Shown piece after piece: positions 1 to 6,279 of a DNA stretch of 64,000 nt; position 1 is the first letter of the stretch, and each line of letters begins with the position of its first letter. Position numbers and translations under genes: made by a program. The notes under the pieces are model-generated. The model saw only the letters and a program-made list of their open reading frames with translations. It was not told where the DNA came from and did not search any database. This DNA comes from Hyphomonas sp. (GTDB taxonomy: Bacteria; Pseudomonadota; Alphaproteobacteria; Caulobacterales; Hyphomonadaceae), in NCBI GenBank assembly GCA_002700305.1, contig PACZ01000029.1, positions 1 through 64,000 on the forward strand, written 5' to 3'.

Positions 1-137
1 GCGTACTGGCCGGCTTCCCAGACGGACTGGTGCGCGATGCGGAACGTATTCTTGCGGCGGTTACGGAAACCCTTTGCCTGCTTCAGGATTTTCTTGTGGC
101 GGGCGTGGGCAGGAACTTTAGCGCGGGAGCGGGGCAT
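1..137 (-). CDS. rplT: 50S ribosomal protein L20, N-terminal part (cut by window edge)
   Basis: Only the first 45 codons lie in the window; the gene continues beyond base 1. The reading begins [18 protein letters not shown], the highly basic N-terminus typical of L20, a 23S rRNA-binding protein needed for early large-subunit assembly. An AAGGAGG ribosome-binding site sits 6 nt before the ATG. It lies 46 nt downstream of rpmI on the same strand, so the two are surely co-transcribed. In other bacteria L20 represses translation of this operon; nothing specific to that could be checked here. Confidence 0.93.
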   Translation of the reverse strand, partial: MPRSRAKVPAHARHKKILKQAKGFRNRRKNTFRIAHQSVWEAGQY

Positions 138-183
138 CTGAGCCTCCTTCTTTCAAGATCAGTATTAAGTCAGCGACGGCGGC

Positions 184-384
184 TTAGAGGCCGTACGGCA
201 GGAACTTTTTCACACGGGCTTCATCAGCCTTGGCGCCGACGGACGTGCCGCGGTTCTGGCGGATGTACTTTGCATTGTGGCTGATCAGGCGGTGACGCTT
301 GCCAGCGACGCCGTGCTTCAGCTTGCCTGTTGCGGTGATCTTGAAGCGCTTTGCAGCGGCCTTCTTGGTCTTCATCTTCGGCAT
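184..384 (-). CDS. rpmI: 50S ribosomal protein L35
   Basis: This encodes a 66-residue basic protein, MPKMKTKKAAAKRF..., with the lysine-rich N-terminus and the KHRLI-type core of L35, a small large-subunit protein. The open frame extends 18 codons further upstream, but the ATG at 384 is chosen because GGAG lies just ahead of it and L35 proteins start at this point. It is followed closely by rplT. About 285 nt separate it from infC, more than in many infC-rpmI-rplT operons, and a likely terminator lies in that gap, so rpmI-rplT may have their own promoter. Confidence 0.94.
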   Translation of the reverse strand: MPKMKTKKAAAKRFKITATGKLKHGVAGKRHRLISHNAKYIRQNRGTSVGAKADEARVKKFLPYGL

Positions 385-582
385 TTCAGTCTCCTTGTTT
401 CGTGGAGCTCGCACCCTTGCGGGCGGCCCGGTTTTCATGAGTGGAGGGCATGCCGTTCGCCAGCACCACTCGGAAGAGGCGGCTTATGGCGGATTGGGAC
501 AAGGGAATCAAGGGGCGAAAGCGGCTGGAAATGCACTTGAAAAGGCCCTGCCCCTTTCCCGGAAATCCCCCGCATGAACGGG

Positions 583-611
583 AAAAGCCGGCAGGGTCCG
601 CCCAGCCGGCT
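583..611 (-). terminator. intrinsic terminator downstream of infC
   Basis: An inverted repeat (AGCCGGC at 586-592, GCCGGCT at 605-611) forms a 7-bp G+C-rich stem. Read on the minus strand it is followed at once by TTTT. It lies 58 nt after the infC stop and about 200 nt before rpmI, so it would end or attenuate the infC transcript. The short U-run makes it moderate rather than certain. Confidence 0.5.
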
Positions 612-668
612 CTTGAGGGTGTATAGACGGTGTCTAGAGGGTCTTGATGAGGGTGCTCAGCGCCCCGT

Positions 669-1208
669 TCAGCGCGGCGTCAGGACCATCGTCATCTGGC
701 GGCCTTCGAGCTTCGGCTCCAGCTCGACTTTCGCCATTTCGTCGAAGTCTTCCTTCACCCGGTTCAGCAGTTCCATGCCGAGATGCTGGTGCGCCATTTC
801 CCGGCCACGGAAGCGCAGGGTGACCTTCACCTTGTCGCCTGCCTCAAAGAAGCGCGTCATCGCCTTCGCTTTGACTTCATAGTCATGCACGTCGATGTTC
901 GGACGCATCTTGATTTCTTTGAGTTCGGAATTCTTCTGCTTCTTCTTCGCAGCGGCTTTTTTCTTCCGCTCCTCGAAACGCAGCTTGCCATAGTCGAGAA
1001 TCTTGACGACGGGCACTTCCTGGTTCGGCGAAACTTCGACAAGGTCCATGCTGGCTTCACGCGCAGCATCCAGAGCAGCTGCCAGCGGCATAACTCCCTG
1101 TTTCTCACCGTGTTCGTCGATCAACAGGACCTTTGCGGCCTTGATGTCGTCATTGGTGCGCGGTCCCTTTTCCTTCTGGGGCGCTTCATTCATTGGTCTG
1201 CGAGCTAT
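669..1208 (-). CDS. infC: translation initiation factor IF-3, probable ATA start
   Basis: IF-3 binds the 30S subunit and proofreads the initiator tRNA-start codon pairing. The protein shows the IF3 N-domain ([41 protein letters not shown]) and C-domain ([26 protein letters not shown], near-terminal QMTMVLTPR). The first in-frame ATG is at 1193, but its nearest AGGAG is too far away (22 nt). Five codons upstream, in frame, an ATA at 1208 stands exactly 7 nt after AGGAG (1216-1220) and gives [11 protein letters not shown], the usual Arg-rich IF3 start. Non-AUG starts such as AUU are the known basis of IF3 autoregulation in E. coli, so 179 aa from ATA is preferred over 174 aa from ATG. Confidence 0.93.
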   Translation of the reverse strand: MARRPMNEAPQKEKGPRTNDDIKAAKVLLIDEHGEKQGVMPLAAALDAAREASMDLVEVSPNQEVPVVKILDYGKLRFEERKKKAAAKKKQKNSELKEIKMRPNIDVHDYEVKAKAMTRFFEAGDKVKVTLRFRGREMAHQHLGMELLNRVKEDFDEMAKVELEPKLEGRQMTMVLTPR

Positions 1209-1242
1209 AGCCGATCTCCTTTATGGCTGTTCTCAGGATGCC

Positions 1243-1272
1243 TGAATATGCCTGTAGTTGCTGGCATATTCA
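1243..1272. promoter_or_regulatory. 10-bp perfect inverted repeat in the infC leader region
   Basis: TGAATATGCC (1243-1252) and GGCATATTCA (1263-1272) are perfect reverse complements around a 10-nt loop. They lie 35-64 nt upstream of the infC ATA codon. No U-run follows on the minus strand, so it is not an obvious terminator. It could be an mRNA hairpin in the infC 5' leader or a protein-binding dyad. Confidence 0.4.
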
Positions 1273-1273
1273 A

Positions 1274-1304
1274 GAAAAAGCGCACTCGGCAAAATTTGCC
1301 GTGC
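1274..1304 (-). terminator. intrinsic terminator of the glycosyltransferase pair
   Basis: Directly after the GT9 stop codon (1307-1309), the minus strand reads GCAC-GGCAAA...TTTGCC-a-GTGC followed by GCTTTTTCTT. This is a long stem with one bulged A and a five-T run. It separates the polysaccharide genes from infC. Confidence 0.6.
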
Positions 1305-1306
1305 GG

Positions 1307-2341
1307 TCAAGTGGGAAGCACACCCAGCGCCAGGATTGAGCGCCAGACCGTGTCGACTTCCAGTTCGGCAAGCGTCGGGGCCGAATTGATGATCGGCGAC
1401 CGGGCGCCGCGCGGGGCGGCATGGTCGGGATTGCTTTCATTGGTGGCGAACAGGGCCACGCCCGGCGCACCGGCAATGGCCGCCATATGCATCGGGCCGG
1501 TATCGTTGCCGACAACGAAGGCGGCTTTCTCGGCCAGGGTCACGATCTGGAACAGGTCTGTCCGGGTGACGAGGCTCTTGGCCCGCTTCTCCAGTTTCAA
1601 TATGTCCTGCGCAATCTTGCCCTCGGCCTTGCCGCCGATAATGGCGGGCGTGACGCCTGCATCGGCGACCCGTTTGGCCAGTTCGGCAAACCGTTCCACC
1701 GGCCAGCGCTTGGCTTCGCGGTGCTCCGAAGCCCCCGGAATCAGCAGCATGTACGGCTGTTCCAGCCCGAAATAGGCCGGCTGCAGGCGCGGCGCATCGC
1801 GCAGTTTCGGCCGCACCCAGCTGAGGTCCGGCTTGGGGAAGTTCTGGCGGTTCCAGCGCCCGTCCGGCGCAACGCCCGCCACAGCCAGCTGTTCGGCCAG
1901 CCTGTCGATCGAGTGCATGGTCGCCCGGTCCGGATTGTCGTGGAAGAAGGCCGCCTTCTCATGGTGGCCGGACCAGAGCGGCGCCTTGCCCGTGCGGCTC
2001 AGCGCCGTGAAATAATTCTTCGTCCGCCCGGAGGTCTGGAAGTCATAGATGATGTCGTATTTCGACTTGCGGATCCGGCTGAGCAGCGCCGTCGTCGCCT
2101 TCATCGTGGCGGGGCGCCCGTCGGTCTCGATCCGGTCAAAGTACGGGCAATGCTTGGCGAACTCCTCATAGGGCGGCGTCGTCAGCAGCGTGATCCGGGC
2201 CGAAGGGTGGAATTCGCGCACGGCTTTCATGGCGCCCAGCGCCAGCACAAAGTCCCCGAGCGCGCTCAGCTTGATGACCAGTACTTCCTTTGCGCCAGCC
2301 CCCGGATTGACCGGGCTGGCCAGTTTTGCGGTTTTCGCCAT
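1307..2341 (-). CDS. glycosyltransferase family 9 (heptosyltransferase-like)
   Basis: The 344-residue protein is of the ADP-heptose:LPS heptosyltransferase type (GT9, GT-B fold). Visible landmarks are the N-terminal Rossmann start VLVIKLSALGDFVLALGAM (about residues 20-38) and the nucleotide-sugar-site signature VVGNDTGPMHMAA near residue 280. The enzyme would act on the cytoplasmic face of the inner membrane, adding a sugar to LPS core or a related surface glycolipid; the donor cannot be told from sequence. GAGG sits 6 nt before the ATG. The gene follows the GT4 gene by 18 nt, so the two form one operon, closed by a terminator right after the stop codon. Confidence 0.85.
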   Translation of the reverse strand: MAKTAKLASPVNPGAGAKEVLVIKLSALGDFVLALGAMKAVREFHPSARITLLTTPPYEEFAKHCPYFDRIETDGRPATMKATTALLSRIRKSKYDIIYDFQTSGRTKNYFTALSRTGKAPLWSGHHEKAAFFHDNPDRATMHSIDRLAEQLAVAGVAPDGRWNRQNFPKPDLSWVRPKLRDAPRLQPAYFGLEQPYMLLIPGASEHREAKRWPVERFAELAKRVADAGVTPAIIGGKAEGKIAQDILKLEKRAKSLVTRTDLFQIVTLAEKAAFVVGNDTGPMHMAAIAGAPGVALFATNESNPDHAAPRGARSPIINSAPTLAELEVDTVWRSILALGVLPT

Positions 2342-2359
2342 GCCTACCTCGTCGGTCCC

Positions 2360-3532
2360 CTAACCGATCAGGCGCTTATAGACGCCGAGGGTGGCCATCT
2401 GAAGCCCCCGCTTGGAGAAATGGCTGCGGACATGTTCCTGCCCGGCCTTTCCCATGCCGGCGCGGGCGGTTTTCCCGACGGCCAACAGCGCCCGGATCGC
2501 GCCTGCCAGCGCCGCCGCATCGCCCGGCTGGAAGCGGGCCCCTGTCTCCCCGTCGAGCACGGTTTCGCGTCCGCCGCCATGATCGGACACGATCACCGGC
2601 CGTGCCATGGCGGAGGCTTCCGCCGCCGTCCGGCCGAAGGCTTCCGGCCGGGTCGAGGGCGCCATGACGATATCGCTGGCAAGGTAGGCGGCCGGCATAT
2701 CCGTCTCATGGCCCACGACCAGCACCTGCCCGTCGAGCTGCAATTGCCGGATCGTGTCATAGATGCGGCCTTCATACGCATCGCGGCCCTGCGCATCGCC
2801 GGCGAGGACAAGAACGAGCCCGTCCCGCTCTTCCGGCGCCAGCAGGCCCAGCGCCCTGATTGCAAGCAACTGGCCTTTCCACTCGGTCAGGCGGCCCGGC
2901 AGGAACAGGGTCAGGCGTTTGTCGTCTTTCAAGCCCCAGCGCGTCCGCACGGCCTCGATGCGCTGCGGTGTGACCGCGCCCGGATAAAAAGCTTCGAGGT
3001 CCACCCCCCGCGGGATGGTCACGATCCGGTCTGGCGGGATGTCGTGGACCCGCTGCACATGCGCCGCGATCCACTGGGAATTGGCGATCACCAAGTCGCC
3101 CTTCGCCATGACGGAATTGTACTTCCGCTTCAGGCCTTCTTCCCCGGAATAGGCGCCGTGATACGTCGTGACGAAGGGCACGCCGGTGGCCTTCGCCGCC
3201 GCATAGGCACTCCAGGCCGGCGCGCGGGACCGGGCATGGACAAGGTTAACGCCCTCACTCCGGATGATCCGTTTCAGCTTGCCTTCATTGAGTTTCAGCA
3301 CGACGGGATTCTTGGATTTGGCATCCATGCGGAACAGCTGGCCGCCCAGTTTTTCGAACTCGCCTTCGAGGCGACCGCCACGGCTGGCCAGCAAGGCCCG
3401 GCCGCCCGCTTCCACGATGGCTTCGGTCACTTCCAGCACGGTGCGTTCCACACCGCCTGCGGACAATTCGGGAGCGACCTGCAGGATGGTCTTGCCGGTC
3501 AGATCGGGAAAAGGTTCCAAGTCGCGTGCCAC
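2360..3532 (-). CDS. glycosyltransferase family 4
   Basis: This GT-B glycosyltransferase begins in earnest at TILQVAPELSAGGVERTVLE, with the GT4 N-domain glycine-rich loop. The C-domain carries LFLPGRLTEWKGQ and the retaining-GT E-x7-E region (RPEAFGRTAAEASAMARPVI). It probably extends LPS core or capsule together with the GT9 partner 18 nt downstream. The start is uncertain. The frame is open to an ATG at 3595, but that start would overlap the divergent hydrolase start at 3576 and its AGGAG is only 2 nt from the ATG. I chose the GTG at 3532 (390 aa). A TTG at 3520 is also possible. Confidence 0.82.
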   Translation of the reverse strand: MARDLEPFPDLTGKTILQVAPELSAGGVERTVLEVTEAIVEAGGRALLASRGGRLEGEFEKLGGQLFRMDAKSKNPVVLKLNEGKLKRIIRSEGVNLVHARSRAPAWSAYAAAKATGVPFVTTYHGAYSGEEGLKRKYNSVMAKGDLVIANSQWIAAHVQRVHDIPPDRIVTIPRGVDLEAFYPGAVTPQRIEAVRTRWGLKDDKRLTLFLPGRLTEWKGQLLAIRALGLLAPEERDGLVLVLAGDAQGRDAYEGRIYDTIRQLQLDGQVLVVGHETDMPAAYLASDIVMAPSTRPEAFGRTAAEASAMARPVIVSDHGGGRETVLDGETGARFQPGDAAALAGAIRALLAVGKTARAGMGKAGQEHVRSHFSKRGLQMATLGVYKRLIG

Positions 3533-3575
3533 CCATTCGCTTGACAGGCGAGAGAGATGGCGGAACGGACAGGTT

Positions 3576-4334
3576 ATGACAACCGAACATTTCATCTCTC
3601 CTCACGGCAGACAGCTGGCCTATCGCCGTTTCGCCCCTGCCCGCAGCGATCTCACCTATGTGTGGCTGTGCGGGTTCAAGTCCGACATTACCGGGTCCAA
3701 GGTCATGTGCCTTGAGCAATGGGCAAAAGAGAACGGCCACGGCTTCCTCGCCTTCGACTATTCCGGCCATGGCGAATCAGGCGGCGCCTTCGAAGACGGC
3801 ACGATTTCCCAGTGGCGCGAGGATGCCCTGGATGCGATCGACGGGCTGACCGACGGGCCGCTGGTTCTTGTCGGCTCCAGCATGGGCGGATGGATGGCCC
3901 TGCTCTCCGGCCTCGCCCGGCGCGAGCGCCTTGCCGGCATGGTGCTGATCGCGCCAGCGCCCGATTTCACCGAAAAGCTGATGTGGCCCGAATTCACGCC
4001 CCGCCAGCAGGAAGAGATCATGGAGCACGGCCTGACCCTGCGCCCGTCGGACTATGGCGACCCCTACCCGATCACGAAGGCGCTGATCGAGGATGGCCGG
4101 GGCTGGCAGCTGCTGGACGCGCCCATCGACCTCGAATGCCCCGTGCGCATCCTGCAGGGCGCCGAAGATCCGGACGTGCCGTGGCGCCACGCCTTCCGGC
4201 TGGTCGAGACGATGACGGCGGCGGATCTCGTCTTCACCCTGATCAAGGATGGCGATCATCGTCTCTCCCGCGACCAGGACATTGCCCGCCTGCTGGCGAC
4301 CTGCGCAGAAATCGCCGGAACCACAGGCGCCTAG
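3576..4334 (+). CDS. alpha/beta hydrolase
   Basis: This 252-residue serine hydrolase contains the nucleophile elbow VGSSMGGW (Ser102), an acidic residue in GAEDPDVPW (Asp198 or Asp200) and a late histidine in KDGDHRLS (His228), a complete catalytic triad. The N-terminal HGxxLAYR and the short lid resemble ABHD10-type thioesterases/esterases; the substrate cannot be assigned. The start MTTEHFISPHGRQ is preceded by GGACAGG. It is transcribed divergently from the GT4 gene, and its stop overlaps the convergent Rieske gene by 4 bp. Confidence 0.82.
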   Translation: MTTEHFISPHGRQLAYRRFAPARSDLTYVWLCGFKSDITGSKVMCLEQWAKENGHGFLAFDYSGHGESGGAFEDGTISQWREDALDAIDGLTDGPLVLVGSSMGGWMALLSGLARRERLAGMVLIAPAPDFTEKLMWPEFTPRQQEEIMEHGLTLRPSDYGDPYPITKALIEDGRGWQLLDAPIDLECPVRILQGAEDPDVPWRHAFRLVETMTAADLVFTLIKDGDHRLSRDQDIARLLATCAEIAGTTGA

Positions 4335-5446
4335 GCGCCCATCTGGTCCAGCCACCACTGGTTCATCTGCCAGATCGACTTCTCCAGCGGGGACAGCGGC
4401 TCGGCGCGGGTTAGCGGCGCATTGAGGCCGGCCCAGACCAGATCGTTCGCGGCGATGTCTTCCGCGTGCACGCCCCGGATGGAGGCTTCGGCCCCGTCCA
4501 GGATGGCGGCGAAGTCATCCATGGCCAGCATCCAGTCCGGGAAGCAGAGATGGATCTTGAGGTCCAGCCGGTCTGCGGCCAGCGGGGTCATCTGGTACCA
4601 GGCCATGAAGGGCCCTTGGACGGCCAGCAACAGGCCCGGAAAGGCGTTGGCGGCGATCAGGTCGCGCAATTGCCAGTCTTCGAGCCCCGGCACGGGCGGC
4701 TGGGGCGTGTCCCGGTCGGCCGCCGGCATGTGCAGGATGGACCAGGGCTGGTCTGTGTCAGGCACCTGAGAGTCGCGGGCGTGATAGCCCGGCTCCAGCG
4801 TCTTCGAATGCGCGGCGATATGGTGGTAGGCCTCCATGAAATTCTCGGCCAGCACCTTCCAGTTCCAGCCATGCGAATAGTCCAGCGTGCGCGCCACAAA
4901 GAAGCTGCCGAGATCGTAGTTCGCGAAATAGTCCGCAAATCCACTGATCTGAGGGGCAAAGGCCGGCGCGTCATCGTCCAGCGTCGCCATGACGAACCCT
5001 TCCCAGATTTCAGACCGGATCTCGTGCAGGCCAAGCGTGGCCGGGTCGAAGCCCTCTGCCCCCTCCATCAGCGGCGCGCGGACGAGGTTGCCTGCCGCGT
5101 CGTACGACCAGGCGTGGTAGGGACAAGTGAACAGTTTGCGGCAGCCCTGCCCTTCCGCCACCAGCGCGGCCCGGTGACGGCACACGCGCGACAGCACCCG
5201 CACCGCGCCATCCTCACCGCGCACGACCATGACCGGCTCGCCGCCGAGGTCTGCCGAGAGATAATCCCCTGCCCCCGGCACCTGATCCACGCGCGCCAGC
5301 GGCAACCAGCTGCGCGCCAGCACGCGCGATTTCTCGACATGCCAGAGACCGGCATCGGTATAGGCGGCGGGCGGCAGGGTGTACGCTTCAGCCAGCGGCC
5401 TGCGGCACGCAGCGGCGGCGGAGGGGGAAAGAAAGTCCTGGGTCAT
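4331..5446 (-). CDS. Rieske [2Fe-2S] aromatic ring-hydroxylating oxygenase, alpha subunit
   Basis: The 371-residue protein has a Rieske cluster motif, C89-x-H91 and C108-x2-H111 (CRHRA, CPYHAW). This is followed by a catalytic domain with the mononuclear iron motif ENFMEAYHHIAAH (ligands His208 and His213). That is the standard architecture of oxygenase alpha subunits, which hydroxylate or demethylate aromatic rings, quaternary amines or other compounds using electrons from a separate reductase. No beta subunit or reductase is adjacent, so the substrate is open. A long dyad (5455-5490) lies 9 bp before the ATG, suggesting repressor control. Confidence 0.86.
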   Translation of the reverse strand: MTQDFLSPSAAAACRRPLAEAYTLPPAAYTDAGLWHVEKSRVLARSWLPLARVDQVPGAGDYLSADLGGEPVMVVRGEDGAVRVLSRVCRHRAALVAEGQGCRKLFTCPYHAWSYDAAGNLVRAPLMEGAEGFDPATLGLHEIRSEIWEGFVMATLDDDAPAFAPQISGFADYFANYDLGSFFVARTLDYSHGWNWKVLAENFMEAYHHIAAHSKTLEPGYHARDSQVPDTDQPWSILHMPAADRDTPQPPVPGLEDWQLRDLIAANAFPGLLLAVQGPFMAWYQMTPLAADRLDLKIHLCFPDWMLAMDDFAAILDGAEASIRGVHAEDIAANDLVWAGLNAPLTRAEPLSPLEKSIWQMNQWWLDQMGA

Positions 5447-5454
5447 ACGCCACC

Positions 5455-5490
5455 CTCATAAAAGATGACGCACGCGTCAAGTTTTATGAG
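5455..5490. promoter_or_regulatory. 36-bp nested dyad, probable operator of the Rieske gene
   Basis: Outer arms CTCATAAAA (5455-5463) and TTTTATGAG (5482-5490) are perfect reverse complements. Inside them TGACGC (5466-5471) and GCGTCA (5474-5479) form a second perfect dyad around AC. The element ends 9 bp upstream of the Rieske start codon and contains a TTGACG that could be a -35 box. The size and symmetry fit a TetR/GntR-type operator. No regulator gene lies next to it. Confidence 0.55.
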
Positions 5491-5503
5491 CCCGACCGAT
5501 AAA

Positions 5504-5710
5504 TCAGTGCGGCCCGGCGCCGGGCGTATCCCGGTGCTCCAGCCGCACGAGGCGGGCCAGCATGCCGCGCGCCGCGATGGCGGGCGCGGTGGAGCGCACT
5601 TCGTCGGTCATCGCCTGCGTGCGATAGCGCGTCGTCAGCAAATGGCCGTCCGTGTCGTAGCTGCCCTTGTAAGTCTTGCCTTCGATCTCGATTTCAATCG
5701 GGGTCGCCAT
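5504..5710 (-). CDS. small conserved-type hypothetical protein (68 aa)
   Basis: The 68-residue protein starts MATPIEIEIEGKTYKGSY, is compact, has no membrane segment or signal peptide, and its early beta-strand pattern resembles a small SH3-like fold. No function is recognised. The longer open frame (to 5803) is not used because GGAGG lies 7 nt before the ATG at 5710 and the extra part overlaps the divergent flavodoxin start. It lies upstream of the Rieske gene on the same strand, but the 57-bp gap holds a large operator-like dyad, so co-transcription is uncertain. Confidence 0.7.
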   Translation of the reverse strand: MATPIEIEIEGKTYKGSYDTDGHLLTTRYRTQAMTDEVRSTAPAIAARGMLARLVRLEHRDTPGAGPH

Positions 5711-5771
5711 GAGTTTCCTCCAGTTTTTCATGGAAAGGATTCTTGTGTCCTTTCCTGCGGCGGAGTCTAAC

Positions 5772-6269
5772 ATGGGCGCCGCAATGACCCAATTACTGAT
5801 CATTTATCATTCCCGCACCGGTGGCACGCGCCAGATGGCCGAAGCCGCCTTCGCCGCCGCGAAAGAAGAGGCTGACGCCGTGCTGATGCGCGCCGAAGAT
5901 GCCATGCCGGAGGACCTAAAGGCCGCCGGCGGCTACCTCTTCGCCGGGCCGGAAAACCTCGCCGCGCTCTCTGGCGCAATGAAGGAATTCTTCGACCGTT
6001 GTTATTATCCCGTACTCGGACGGATCGAGGGGCGCCCCTATGCCCTGATGATCTGCGCCGGCAGCGACGGAGACAGCGCCGCCCGCCAGGCCGCCCGCAT
6101 CGCCAAGGGCTGGCGCCTGCGCGAAGTGCAACCGCCCCTGATCGTCAACACCAGCGCTCAGACCCCGGAAGAGATTCTCGCAGAGAAGATCATCCCGGAA
6201 GCGGATCTGGAAAAGTGCCGGGAATTGGGCGCCGCACTGGGCGCTGGGCTTAAGATGGGGGTGTTCTGA
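5772..6269 (+). CDS. flavodoxin-like / NAD(P)H-dependent oxidoreductase family protein
   Basis: The 165-residue protein opens with the flavodoxin FMN-phosphate loop LLIIYHSRTGGTRQMAEA (residues about 7-23), followed by GGYLFAGPENLAALSGAMKEFFDR, the flavodoxin-fold second strand and loop. It likely binds FMN and acts as a small electron carrier or reductase in the cytoplasm; its partner is unknown. The start at 5772 is chosen for GGAG 6 nt upstream; an ATG at 5784 is the alternative. A decayed second copy of its N-terminal coding region lies at about 9108-9165. Confidence 0.75.
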   Translation: MGAAMTQLLIIYHSRTGGTRQMAEAAFAAAKEEADAVLMRAEDAMPEDLKAAGGYLFAGPENLAALSGAMKEFFDRCYYPVLGRIEGRPYALMICAGSDGDSAARQAARIAKGWRLREVQPPLIVNTSAQTPEEILAEKIIPEADLEKCRELGAALGAGLKMGVF

Positions 6270-6279
6270 GGCCCTCGCC

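Noticed and set aside
1421-3544. A 707-codon plus-strand frame opposite the two glycosyltransferases
   Set aside because: The opposite strand carries two recognisable glycosyltransferases with ribosome sites; the plus-strand translation is Arg/Gly/His-rich with no domain.
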